From an uncultured Prevotellaceae bacterium (GTDB taxonomy: Bacteria; Bacteroidota; Bacteroidia; Bacteroidales; Bacteroidaceae), in contig ONOG01000020.1 of NCBI GenBank assembly GCA_900319385.1, positions 1 to 40,638 on the forward strand: a stretch of DNA of 40,638 nucleotides, written 5' to 3'. Of the stretch, positions 24,699 to 32,832 are shown piece by piece (within the stretch, counting starts at the first letter, position 1; each line of letters starts with the position of its first letter). The notes under the pieces were generated by a model that saw nothing but the letters and a program-made list of their open reading frames with translations, was not told the origin of the DNA and did not search any database. Position numbers and translations under genes: made by a program.

Positions 24699-27437
24699 AT
24701 GACCTTTCATTTTACCATTCAATACAAGACAGAATGGGGGGAAGAACTTCGCGTCGTCATCGACGGGAAAGAATATGTTTTGTCCACCTACGACGGCCTC
24801 ACATGGGAAGGGCACATCGAACTGCATCCCACGACCGACTGCCTACGCTACAAATATGCACTCTATCGCGACGGTCAGCTCGTATGGACCGAGTGGGAAG
24901 TGGCTCCGCACATCGTGCGGCTTAATGCGGCGAAAGCCAACCGGACGGTGAAAGCCGACGACGAGGCAATGCGCATCGACGACTTCTGGCGACCTATTCC
25001 CGACAATCTGCCCCTCTATTCCTCTGCCTTCACCGACTGTGTAGCCTCGCACGGCGAACCTGCCACCGAGGCCATGCCAGCCTACACCAAGACACTGCAA
25101 CTGCGCTGCGTCGAGCCACGTCTGCTGCGGCATCAGCACCTGGCCATCTGTGGCAATACCGCACAACTCGGCAACTGGAAACAGCCCGTTCCGCTCACGC
25201 TCATTGCACTTCAAGAGTGGGCTGTAAACCTCGACGTGGAACAGTTTTCCCACCCCATCGAATATAAATATGTGGTGACGGACGACGATGGCAACGTCAT
25301 TCAGTGGGAAGACGGGCCTAACCGCCGCATCGACTCTTTCCCGCTGAAGAACGGCGAGACGTGGATTAAGACCGACTCGGCGCCGCGCCTGCGGCTAGAC
25401 AACTGGAAATGTGCCGGTGTCGTCATCCCCGTCTTCTCGCTGCGTTCAGAACACAGCCACGGCATCGGCGACTTCGGCGACCTGCGACGCATGGTGACGT
25501 GGGCAGCAAGTGTCGGTATGCAAGCCGTACAGATTCTGCCCATCAACGACACCACGATGTCGCACACGTGGCAGGATTCCTATCCCTACAACGCCATCAG
25601 CATCTATGCCCTCAACCCCGTCTATTGCGACCTTAACGCCCTGCCACGCCTCGACGACCTCTTCGAGATGGAGAACGTGATGATGCGTCAGCAGGAACTC
25701 AACACGCAGCCCGACGTCGATTTCGAAGCCGTTCAGCAGCTGAAGTTCGACTACCTGCGCAAGGTGTACGAACAGGTAGGCAAAAGCGTGATGGCCAAGC
25801 CAGACTTCAAGGCATTCTTCGAAACGAACAAGTCGTGGCTCGTGCCCTATGCCGCCTTCTGCTATCTGCGCGATGAATACGGAACGGCCGATTTCAACGC
25901 ATGGCCAAAGTACCACACGTTCAAGGCAGAGGAAATCGCACGCCTCACCTCGCCACGCAGCCGTCGCTACCACGCCATCGCCCTACATTATTATATACAG
26001 TACGCCCTCCACCTGCAGCTGACCGAGGTGCACGAGACTGCGCGCAAGCTCGGCGTCGTCCTCAAAGGCGACATCCCCATCGGCATCAGCCGCACCAGTG
26101 TCGAGGCATGGAGCCAACCCCACCTCTTCAACCTCGATTCGCAGGCCGGCGCACCGCCCGACGACTTCTCGGTCAACGGGCAGAACTGGGGCTTTCCGAC
26201 CTACAACTGGGAAGCTATGGCTGAGGACAACTACCAGTGGTGGGAGCAGCGTTTCCGCCACATGGCACGCTATTTCGACGCCTACCGCATCGACCACGTG
26301 CTCGGTTTCTTCCGCATTTGGGACATTCCGCAGCACTCCGTCCACGGTCTGCTCGGACAGTTCTCCCCTTCCCTGCCCCTGAGTCAGAGCGAAATCGAGA
26401 ACTACGGTTTCCACTTCGACCGCGACCAGATGACACGTCCCTACATCAACGATGACATCCTCTATCAGCTTTTCAGCTATCGCGCCGAACTGGTCAAGAC
26501 GCTCTACCTCACCCCGCTCAATGGTGAGTATCAGCGGCAGGAGCCGTGGGTGGCACCCTTCAATGCTTTCGGCGGTCCCAACACCTTCTACCAGCTGCGT
26601 CCTGAATACGACACGCAACGCAAGATTCAGGCTGCCTTTGCCGACAAGACGTCGCAGGAAGACATCGCCCTGCGCGACGGGCTCTATCGCCTGGTGAGCA
26701 ACGTGCTGTTCGTCATCGACCACCGTCATCCCCACCACTATCATCCGCGCATTGCCGCTCAGCAGGACTATGCCTACCGTGATCTGAGCGACCAGCAGAA
26801 GCGTGCCTTCAACCACTTGTACGACGACTATTACTACCGTCGCCACAACCAGTTCTGGTACGACGAAGCCATGAAGAAGCTGCCGCACCTCACGCAATCG
26901 ACCCGTATGCTCGTCTGCGCCGAAGACCTCGGCATGGTGCCCCAGTGCGTGGAATGGGTGATGAACGACCTGCGCATGCTCAGCCTCGAGATTCAGACCA
27001 TGCCCAAAGCATTCGGCATCGAGTTCGGGCGGCTGACCGACAACCCCTACCGCAGCGTGGCGACCATCTCGACCCACGACATGCCGACCATGCGACAGTG
27101 GTGGGAAGAGGACGCCGAACGTGCGCAGCGTTTCTACAACAACGCCCTGCACATCGACGGCACAGCACCCCAGCAGCAGCCTGCCTGGCTGAGCGAAGAG
27201 ATTGTGAAGCGCCACCTCTACTGCCCGTCCATGCTCTGTCTGCTCTCGCTACAGGACTGGCTCGCCATCGACACCGACCTGCGCAATCCCGATGCCGCAG
27301 CCGAACGCATCAACATCCCTGCACATCCCCGCCACTACTGGCGCTGGCGCATGCACCTCACGCTCGAACAGCTGGAGCAGCACACGGCATTCGGCCAACA
27401 TATCCGTTCGCTCATCGAGCAGGCAGGAAGGAGATAA
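24699..27437 (+). CDS. malQ: 4-alpha-glucanotransferase with two CBM20 domains
   Basis: 912 aa. Two N-terminal starch-binding CBM20-like domains (about 1-85 and 125-235; GNTAQLGNWKQPVPLTL) precede a GH77 catalytic domain that starts about residue 245 (VIPVFSLRSEHSHGIGDFGD). Catalytic residues: nucleophile Asp532 in RIDHVLGFF, acid/base Glu742 in EDLGMVP, transition-state Asp794 in STHDMPT. An insertion splits the barrel, with DFEAVQQLKFDYL and PDFKAFFETN. This layout is that of plant cytosolic DPE2, longer than ordinary bacterial MalQ (about 500-690 aa). It moves glucan units between maltooligosaccharides in the cytoplasm. No signal peptide. It sits upstream of pepT in the same direction. Confidence 0.93.
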   Translation: MTFHFTIQYKTEWGEELRVVIDGKEYVLSTYDGLTWEGHIELHPTTDCLRYKYALYRDGQLVWTEWEVAPHIVRLNAAKANRTVKADDEAMRIDDFWRPIPDNLPLYSSAFTDCVASHGEPATEAMPAYTKTLQLRCVEPRLLRHQHLAICGNTAQLGNWKQPVPLTLIALQEWAVNLDVEQFSHPIEYKYVVTDDDGNVIQWEDGPNRRIDSFPLKNGETWIKTDSAPRLRLDNWKCAGVVIPVFSLRSEHSHGIGDFGDLRRMVTWAASVGMQAVQILPINDTTMSHTWQDSYPYNAISIYALNPVYCDLNALPRLDDLFEMENVMMRQQELNTQPDVDFEAVQQLKFDYLRKVYEQVGKSVMAKPDFKAFFETNKSWLVPYAAFCYLRDEYGTADFNAWPKYHTFKAEEIARLTSPRSRRYHAIALHYYIQYALHLQLTEVHETARKLGVVLKGDIPIGISRTSVEAWSQPHLFNLDSQAGAPPDDFSVNGQNWGFPTYNWEAMAEDNYQWWEQRFRHMARYFDAYRIDHVLGFFRIWDIPQHSVHGLLGQFSPSLPLSQSEIENYGFHFDRDQMTRPYINDDILYQLFSYRAELVKTLYLTPLNGEYQRQEPWVAPFNAFGGPNTFYQLRPEYDTQRKIQAAFADKTSQEDIALRDGLYRLVSNVLFVIDHRHPHHYHPRIAAQQDYAYRDLSDQQKRAFNHLYDDYYYRRHNQFWYDEAMKKLPHLTQSTRMLVCAEDLGMVPQCVEWVMNDLRMLSLEIQTMPKAFGIEFGRLTDNPYRSVATISTHDMPTMRQWWEEDAERAQRFYNNALHIDGTAPQQQPAWLSEEIVKRHLYCPSMLCLLSLQDWLAIDTDLRNPDAAAERINIPAHPRHYWRWRMHLTLEQLEQHTAFGQHIRSLIEQAGRR

Positions 27438-27439
27438 GG

Positions 27440-27512
27440 AAAAGAGAAAAGTGAAAAGTGATAAGTGAAAAGTGATAAGTGAAAAGTGATAAGTGAAAAG
27501 TGAAAAATTAAA
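27440..27512. repeat. GTGAAAA/GTGATAA heptamer repeats
   Basis: Alternating GTGAAAA and GTGATAA copies, effectively a 14-base unit repeated about four times, fill the spacer between malQ and pepT. Confidence 0.85.
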
Positions 27513-27527
27513 AAATAAATAGTTAAG

Positions 27528-28751
27528 ATGAACATCGTAGAACGTTTTCTCAAGTACGTGTCGTTCGACACACAATCCAGCGAAACATCCGACACCACGC
27601 CCAGCACCGACAAGCAATGGGCACTGGCACGCTATCTCGAGCAGGAACTGACTGACTTAGGCCTGCAGGACGTCTATCTCGACGACAACGCCTACATCTA
27701 CGCCACCCTGCCCGCCAATACCGACCGCAGCGACGTGCCCACCATCGGATTCATCGCCCACATGGACACCAGCCCCGACTGCTCGGGCAAGGACGTCCGC
27801 CCCACCATCATCCGCTCGTACGACGGCAGCGACATCCAGCTCGCAGGCGGACTGATCACCTCGCCGCAGAAGTTCCCCGAACTGCTCAACCACATCGGCG
27901 AGGACCTCATCGTCACCGACGGAACCACACTGCTCGGAGCCGACGACAAGGCAGGCATCGCCGAAATCGTCAGCGCCTGCGAATGGCTCATCCAGCACCC
28001 CGAAGTGCGTCACGGCAAGATACGCATTGCCTTCAATCCCGACGAAGAAATCGGCCTCGGCGCACACAAGTTCGATGTCGAACGCTTCGGATGCCAGTTT
28101 GCCTACACCATGGACGGCAGCGAAGTGGGCGAAATCGAGTACGAAAACTTCAACGCCGCCTCGGCACGCATCACCATCAACGGCTGTAGCGTACACCCAG
28201 GCTATGCCAAGAACAAGATGGTCAATGCCGGACGCATTGCTGCCGAACTCGTCGCACTCATGCCCGAAGCCGAGACACCCGAACACACCGAGGGCTACGA
28301 AGGTTTCTTCCACCTCACCGGCATCGAAGGCAACTGCGAGCGAGCCACCGTCTCCTACATCATCCGCGACCACGACCGCGACCGTTTCGCCCAGCGCAAG
28401 GCCTTCATCACACAAGTCGTAGCCACACTGACCGCCAAATACGGAGCCGATGTCGTCCAGCTACAACTCGCCGACCAGTACTACAACATGCGCGAGAAGG
28501 TCGAGCCCATGCCCTACATCATCGACATCGCCCGTCAGGCCATCGCCGAAGCCGGCATGCAGCCCCGTGTGCGAGCAATCCGTGGCGGCACCGACGGCGC
28601 ACAGCTCTCCTTCCGTGGACTCCCCTGCCCCAACATCTTTGCCGGCGGACTCAACTTCCACGGCCCCCACGAGTTCTGCCCCGTACAGAGCCTCGAACGC
28701 GCCATGCAGACCATCATCAACATCTGCCGCATCAGCGAGCAGACACTCTGA
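27528..28751 (+). CDS. pepT: Peptidase T (tripeptidase), M20 family
   Basis: 407 aa, as expected for PepT, a cytoplasmic zinc enzyme that removes the N-terminal residue of tripeptides. [19 protein letters not shown] is the family opening. Metal ligands and catalytic residues are in AHMDTSPD (His78), [22 protein letters not shown] and [12 protein letters not shown]. The C-terminal [18 protein letters not shown] and GPHEFCPV complete the M20B pattern. The window thus holds two M20 peptidases (with pepD), which may work together on peptides. Confidence 0.94.
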   Translation: MNIVERFLKYVSFDTQSSETSDTTPSTDKQWALARYLEQELTDLGLQDVYLDDNAYIYATLPANTDRSDVPTIGFIAHMDTSPDCSGKDVRPTIIRSYDGSDIQLAGGLITSPQKFPELLNHIGEDLIVTDGTTLLGADDKAGIAEIVSACEWLIQHPEVRHGKIRIAFNPDEEIGLGAHKFDVERFGCQFAYTMDGSEVGEIEYENFNAASARITINGCSVHPGYAKNKMVNAGRIAAELVALMPEAETPEHTEGYEGFFHLTGIEGNCERATVSYIIRDHDRDRFAQRKAFITQVVATLTAKYGADVVQLQLADQYYNMREKVEPMPYIIDIARQAIAEAGMQPRVRAIRGGTDGAQLSFRGLPCPNIFAGGLNFHGPHEFCPVQSLERAMQTIINICRISEQTL

Positions 28752-28774
28752 ACAACGACGTCATATTGTTCTTT

Positions 28775-28843
28775 ATCAAGGATTGAAAGGATGAGAAGGA
28801 TAACCCAACTAAATGAATCCATAAAATCCCTTCAATCCTTGAT
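28775..28843. repeat. Inverted repeat between pepT and the S4 gene
   Basis: ATCAAGGATTGAAAGG (28775-28790) pairs with CCCTTCAATCCTTGAT (28828-28843) with one bulge or mismatch near the loop. The A run that follows would be a T run on the minus strand only, so plus-strand termination is doubtful. It may stabilise the pepT mRNA 3' end. Confidence 0.5.
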
Positions 28844-28864
28844 CAAAAAAACACAATACCCCGA

Positions 28865-29308
28865 ATGGAAGCAAGACTCGACAAATTCCTCTGGGCGAGC
28901 CGTATCTTCAAGACCCGTACCATCGCAGCCGACGCCTGTAAGAACGGACGCGTGATGCAAGACGGTGTCAAGCTCAAGCCCTCGCGCATGGTCAAGGAAG
29001 GCGACATCATCCAGGTGCGCAAACCGCCCGTCACCTACTCCTTCCGCATCCTGCGCGCCATACAGAACCGCGTCGGTGCCAAGCTCGTGCCCGACATCCT
29101 CGAAAACGTCACGCCCCCCGAACAGTACGAACTGCTCGAAATGAGCCGCATCAGCGGTTTCGTCGGCCGTGCACGCGGCACCGGACGTCCCACCAAGAAG
29201 GAGCGGCGCGAACTCGACGACTTCACCCTCCCCGCCTTCTTCGGCGACTTCGATTTCGACGACGAGGATGATGAAGAGGAGGATGACGACGAAGACAGCG
29301 ATCAATAA
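28865..29308 (+). CDS. S4-domain RNA-binding protein, Hsp15-like
   Basis: 147 aa. An S4 RNA-binding domain occupies about residues 1-60 (MEARLDKFLWASRIFKTRT, then ACKNGRVMQDGVKLKPSRMV), followed by a basic middle (GRARGTGRPTKKERRELDDF) and a very acidic tail (DDEDDEEEDDDEDSD). E. coli Hsp15 (HslR) rescues stalled 50S subunits carrying peptidyl-tRNA; this protein is of similar size. The acidic tail is an addition compared with what I remember of HslR. Promoter not identified. Confidence 0.88.
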   Translation: MEARLDKFLWASRIFKTRTIAADACKNGRVMQDGVKLKPSRMVKEGDIIQVRKPPVTYSFRILRAIQNRVGAKLVPDILENVTPPEQYELLEMSRISGFVGRARGTGRPTKKERRELDDFTLPAFFGDFDFDDEDDEEEDDDEDSDQ

Positions 29309-29382
29309 CATGACGCTTATTGATGTGGCACGTAGGATTCGTGAGGCATAAAAGACAGCATTTTTATTTTTTTACTTATTGA

Positions 29383-29412
29383 AGGGTTCAACGTTTGTTG
29401 AATCCTTTTTTT
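29383..29412 (+). terminator. Terminator downstream of the S4-domain gene
   Basis: AGGGTTCAAC (29383-29392) pairs with GTTGAATCCT (29397-29406) including one G-T pair, then a run of seven T. It separates the S4 gene from the helicase/primase islet. Confidence 0.8.
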
Positions 29413-29530
29413 GTTTTAATACTTGATAATGAGTCGATTAGCAAACCGCCAACAACACTGTTTTTTCACATTTCGCGTATAAGTGAAATCAGAGATAACG
29501 ATATGTAGTATCAACAAACAGAAAATAATC

Positions 29531-29538
29531 TACTTTTG
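29531..29538 (+). promoter_or_regulatory. Putative -7 element for the helicase/primase genes
   Basis: TACTTTTG fits TAnnTTTG, with a 107-base leader to the ATG at 29646. The leader contains AGGTAAA (29600-29606) and TTTTACCT (29622-29629), which could form a hairpin. No clear -33 box. The rest of 29413-29530 holds nothing recognised. Confidence 0.5.
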
Positions 29539-29645
29539 CACACAGCTCAACGGCACGAAGCTGCGTGCTTTTGTGGTGGCAAAGCAGGGACACCGTCAGC
29601 AAGGTAAACCTGAGACCACATTTTACCTGTAAATAAAAAAGACTT

Positions 29646-30800
29646 ATGACAACAGGTAATTTCGAGAACAACAACGTCCGCCCCAACGACGGACAAGTGA
29701 TGAACCCCACGCAAGTGGTCGAACAGATCGTCAGCGAGGCCGTCGCAGAGCCGACCGAGCAAGAGCAACGACGCGAACAACTGCGACAGCTGCTCCTACA
29801 GAACCGCATTCGGACCGACACCGAGGTGCCGCCCGAGCAGTATGCCATCGAGGTGGACGGACACGGCATCTTTGCCCTGCGCGACATCCACGCCGTCAAA
29901 GCCAAGGCAAAAGCCGGCAAGACCACTGCGCTGAAGGTGTGCATCGCAGCACTGCTGCGAGGGCAGATCTTCAGGCTCAAGTCGTTGCTCAGCACGCCGC
30001 GAATCCTCTACTTCGACACCGAGCAGAACCGCAGCGACACGAAACGCATCCTTCAGGATGTGGCTGCCATGACCAGCCTCGGTGCCGAGGTCATCGACAG
30101 CCAAGTGGCGCTCTATTCGTTGCGGCGATGCGAACGTGAAGACCTGGCCGAGATGCTCGAGGTGGCCATCGCCGACACTGAGCCGCAGGTCGTGCTGATC
30201 GACGGAATCGTCGAATTCGTCGCCTCGTTCAACGACGAGGCCGAATCGAAGGCCCTCATCCACAACCTCCTCGAACTCAGCAGCCGCGCCGACTGTGCCA
30301 TCGTCTGCGTGCTCCACACCAACAAGGCCGAGGAGGACCACAACATGCGCGGCCACCTCGGCACGATGCTGGCGCAGAAGGCAGCCACCGTGCTCGAATG
30401 CAAGAAGGAAAAAGGCAGTGCAGTCATCACCGTTTCCTGCTCCGAAGCCCGTCACCACGAAATGCCCGAGTGGAGCATCGCCTTCACCGACGACGGACGG
30501 ATTGTCGATGCCGACCAGCAGCGACAACTCCTGCTCGAGCAGCGCAAAGCCGAACAGCAGCAGCGTAGGCGGGAAGCAGCCGAACAGGAGAAGCAGCAGC
30601 GGCTCGACCACTGCCTGCGCGTCGTCAGCGAACATGGCGGTGCCATCAGCCGCAAAGAACTGACGGAACAACTCTGCCGTGTGCTCTGCCGCGAACGTTC
30701 CACCGTCTCGACCTACATCTCGCAGTGGTTGAAAGACCAGGTAATCGTCGATGTCAACGGCCTGATTCATGACGCCAACAACACCGATTTTCCTTTCTGA
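29646..30800 (+). CDS. RecA-like AAA ATPase, RepA-type replicative helicase family
   Basis: 384 aa. An N-terminal region rich in Gln and Glu (about 20-60) leads to a RecA-like core: Walker A KAKAGKTT (Lys92), a following PRILYFDTEQNR segment typical of hexameric RepA/AAA_25 helicases, Walker B VVLIDGI (Asp186) and sensor VLHTNKAEEDHNMRG. A coiled-coil (about 290-325, RQLLLEQRKAEQQQRR) connects to a C-terminal winged-helix-like segment (about 330-375, GGAISRKELTEQL). The family serves plasmids, phages and integrated elements. It is followed by a primase-like gene, a pairing typical of element replication modules. It might load the primase at an origin; that is inferred. Confidence 0.82.
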   Translation: MTTGNFENNNVRPNDGQVMNPTQVVEQIVSEAVAEPTEQEQRREQLRQLLLQNRIRTDTEVPPEQYAIEVDGHGIFALRDIHAVKAKAKAGKTTALKVCIAALLRGQIFRLKSLLSTPRILYFDTEQNRSDTKRILQDVAAMTSLGAEVIDSQVALYSLRRCEREDLAEMLEVAIADTEPQVVLIDGIVEFVASFNDEAESKALIHNLLELSSRADCAIVCVLHTNKAEEDHNMRGHLGTMLAQKAATVLECKKEKGSAVITVSCSEARHHEMPEWSIAFTDDGRIVDADQQRQLLLEQRKAEQQQRRREAAEQEKQQRLDHCLRVVSEHGGAISRKELTEQLCRVLCRERSTVSTYISQWLKDQVIVDVNGLIHDANNTDFPF

Positions 30801-30820
30801 CCGCGATGAGATTTCTGTCT

Positions 30821-30859
30821 GTTGTCGGAGCCGTCTATATATATAGCGGCTTCGACAAC
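30821..30859. repeat. Strong hairpin with TATATATA loop between helicase and primase genes
   Basis: GTTGTCGGAGCCG (30821-30833) pairs with CGGCTTCGACAAC (30847-30859) with a single mismatch. The 13-base loop contains the palindrome TATATATATA. There is no T run, so it is not a standard terminator. It could be an mRNA processing or attenuation hairpin, or an origin-like element of the replication module. Confidence 0.65.
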
Positions 30860-30910
30860 GAACGGGAATCGCCAACAAAATTCATTCACAATTAAAAAAC
30901 TACACACATT

Positions 30911-31873
30911 ATGGACTGTAAAGACTATCGTTTCTGTCTTGAAACACCCCGCATCACACGCCACCGACAGCAGAAGTTCACCTGCCCCCATTGCGGTCGC
31001 CCCAAGTGCTTCGTGCGCTACGTCGATACCCACAACCAGTGTCACTACCTCGCCGACGACGTCGGAAAGTGCGACCACCAAAACTCCTGCGGCTATCACC
31101 GCACACCGAAGCAATATTTCAGTGACACCCCCGAAGCACGCGAAGCAGCACGCCTGTCGCACGGCTCCTACACACCACCACCCATGCCGCCACTCCAGCC
31201 ACTGGCATACGACCTCGTCGGCCGTTACCACTCGCCCCAAAGCGTCTTCTGGCAATGGCTCACCGGCGAGGCCGCACAGAGGCTCGGAATCTCGGCCGAA
31301 CGCATCCGGAAGGTGTACGAAGCCTACCACATCGGCGCCACCCGCGAAGGCGACGTCGTCTTCTGGCAAATCGACGAGCAGAACCGCGTGCACTCCGGAC
31401 ACATCATGCAATACCTGACTACAGGCAAGCGTGATGGCCGCAACGACTGGGTGCACAACACGCTGAAGGAGCAGAAGCTGCTCCCAAGCAACTGGCAACT
31501 CTACCAGTGCCACTTCGGCCAGCACCTGCTCGCCCTGCGTCCCGACGCCCACGTCTGCCTGGTCGAGAGCGAGAAGACCGCCGTCGTCATGGCAGCGCTC
31601 TGTCCCGACTACCTGTGGCTCGCCACGGCTGGGTGCGGCGGAATGAGTACGGGTCGGCTCAGCTGTCTCCGAGGACGTCGCCTGACCGTATTCCCCGACG
31701 CAGGGTGCTACGACCGATGGTTCGACAAGTTGCAGCAGACCAGCGGAATCGACTACACCATCAGCAAGCATCTGGAGACTTATCCCCCGAACACCGACCT
31801 CGTCGATGTGCTACTTCCACCCCCTGAACAAAGCATCGATTTCCGCTCCAACAAAATTCAGAAAATTTCTTGA
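30911..31873 (+). CDS. Primase-like protein with zinc-binding N-terminus and Toprim-like domain
   Basis: 320 aa. The N-terminus has Cys25-x2-Cys28 (CPHC), more Cys/His near 33-45, and Cys54-x5-Cys60, a zinc-ribbon like that of CHC2/DnaG-type primases. The segment HVCLVESEKTAVVMA (Glu219) followed by FPDAGCYDRW (Asp263) fits the Toprim acidic pattern, as in DUF6371 proteins. It would synthesise primers or bind replication forks. The second Toprim Asp in the usual DxD is replaced here by D-A-G, so activity is uncertain. Follows the helicase gene by 110 bases with a hairpin in between. Probably part of a replication module of an integrated or decayed element. Confidence 0.75.
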   Translation: MDCKDYRFCLETPRITRHRQQKFTCPHCGRPKCFVRYVDTHNQCHYLADDVGKCDHQNSCGYHRTPKQYFSDTPEAREAARLSHGSYTPPPMPPLQPLAYDLVGRYHSPQSVFWQWLTGEAAQRLGISAERIRKVYEAYHIGATREGDVVFWQIDEQNRVHSGHIMQYLTTGKRDGRNDWVHNTLKEQKLLPSNWQLYQCHFGQHLLALRPDAHVCLVESEKTAVVMAALCPDYLWLATAGCGGMSTGRLSCLRGRRLTVFPDAGCYDRWFDKLQQTSGIDYTISKHLETYPPNTDLVDVLLPPPEQSIDFRSNKIQKIS

Positions 31874-31890
31874 AAATAAACACGTTAAAG

Positions 31891-31922
31891 TTTGGTAGTT
31901 TCATCGAAATTTCGTAACTTTG
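31891..31922 (+). promoter_or_regulatory. Promoter of the HU-like gene
   Basis: TTTG (31891-31894), a 20-base gap, then TAACTTTG (31915-31922), a full consensus match. It gives a leader of about 230 bases in which GTGCAC array 3 lies. Confidence 0.8.
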
Positions 31923-31963
31923 TGACGTAGATGAAAGGGGAAGGCAGAGGCCTGACGACAGCA

Positions 31964-32058
31964 GTGCAGAGCGAGCACAGCGAGTGTGCACACCGAGTAG
32001 TACTGGCGGTGCACAGCCAGGACAACACGAGTGCACAACGGGCCCAACCGCAGTGCAC
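31964..32058. repeat. GTGCAC palindrome array 3, five units at 22-23 base spacing
   Basis: Units at 31964 (GTGCAG, one base off), 31986, 32009, 32031 and 32053, spacings 22, 23, 22 and 22. The intervening sequences differ; the last unit continues ACCCAGCAC, as in the first unit of array 2. It lies in the predicted 5' leader of the HU-like gene. A 64-codon frame across it begins 8 bases after the -7 element; its composition looks non-coding. Confidence 0.85.
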
Positions 32059-32159
32059 ACCCAGCACAGCCACCCCCGACGGACTTCCGCCTCCCCCTCC
32101 AGCTACACCGAGAGAACTAAAATGAAGAGTTACAACCTTTTTTTAATCCATTACTGATT

Positions 32160-32576
32160 ATGGCAAAGATTCTTGTCAAGTCCAGACTCCAGCGTCTGGC
32201 CGCCCAGAAAAAGGACGCCTACGTCACCCGACCCGTCTATTACGCCCGCATCACGGGTGACGACCTGCTCGAACGCGCTGCCGACAACTCGAAGCTGCGC
32301 AAGTCCGAAATCTACCTCGCCGCCGAGGCCATCACCCGTGAGTTCCGCAACTTCCTGCAGAACGGTCACGCGGTCACGATTCCCGAGATCGGCACCTTCC
32401 GCTTCTCGTTCCGCGCCCATGCCTCGGACACGCTCGAGGGTGCCGGCACCGAGATGGTGTACCGCCGCCGCATCCTCTACCTCCCCTCCGTCAGCCTGCG
32501 CCGCGCCATCAAGGAGGTCGCCCTCGAGGACGTCACGGTCAAGCCCGAGGAAGAGGGGGATGAGAATAATGGGTAG
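32160..32576 (+). CDS. HU-like DNA-binding protein
   Basis: 138 aa. MAKILVKSRLQRLAAQKKDA opens the longer Bacteroidetes HU-like family. Further family features are ADNSKLRKSEIYLAAEAITR (helical dimer core), then the strand segment GHAVTIPEIGTFRFSFRAHA and a basic arm around YRRRILYLPS. The tail (PEEEGDENNG) is acidic. Such proteins bend DNA and often accompany replication or mobile modules. It follows the primase gene but has its own promoter and a long leader carrying the GTGCAC array. Confidence 0.88.
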   Translation: MAKILVKSRLQRLAAQKKDAYVTRPVYYARITGDDLLERAADNSKLRKSEIYLAAEAITREFRNFLQNGHAVTIPEIGTFRFSFRAHASDTLEGAGTEMVYRRRILYLPSVSLRRAIKEVALEDVTVKPEEEGDENNG

Positions 32577-32596
32577 CCTCCCCCCTGCCCCCGAAA

Positions 32597-32832
32597 GCCT
32601 CCCCCCGACCCCCTCCGAAGGAGGGGGAGAGGGGTCGTGCAAAAAATGACGCCCTGCAATCATCTTTCGCTACATGCGATTGAGTGTTGCAGGGCGATGT
32701 TTTAGCTTTCGGTTCAAGCGAAAGATGATTGCAGGGCGATGCTTTAGCTTTCGATTCAAGCGAAAGATAATTGCAGGGCGATGCTATACGTGCTCGGGTC
32801 TCCCCCTCCTTCGGAGGGGGTCTGGGGGAGGC
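32597..32832. repeat. Composite intergenic element: 34-base terminal inverted repeats around 42-base tandem repeats
   Basis: Outer arms 32597-32630 and 32799-32832 are inverted copies matching at 33 of 34 positions, each containing the local hairpin CCCCCTCC/GGAGGGGG. Inside, a 42-base unit is repeated (32689-32730, 32731-32772, partial from 32773), each with GCAGGGCGATG and the mini-hairpin CTTTCG/CGAAAG. An inverted copy of part of the unit (GCCCTGCAATCATCTTTCGC) is at 32651-32670. The right arm ends at the xylA stop codon. It lies between convergent genes, so it may terminate both. MITE- or REP-like origin is inferred; no transposase. Confidence 0.75.

Noticed and set aside
28775..28843. 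Inverted repeat after pepT as a plus-strand intrinsic terminator
   Set aside because: It is followed by A rather than T on the plus strand, so it is listed only as an inverted repeat.
9410..32058. GTGCAC arrays considered as CRISPR arrays
   Set aside because: The constant part is only 6 bases and the intervening parts 16-17 bases, too short for CRISPR repeats and spacers, and no cas genes are present.
31931..32125. 64-codon frame in the HU-like leader
   Set aside because: Starts 8 bases after the -7 element, runs through the palindrome array and ends in a Pro-rich stretch; judged non-coding.
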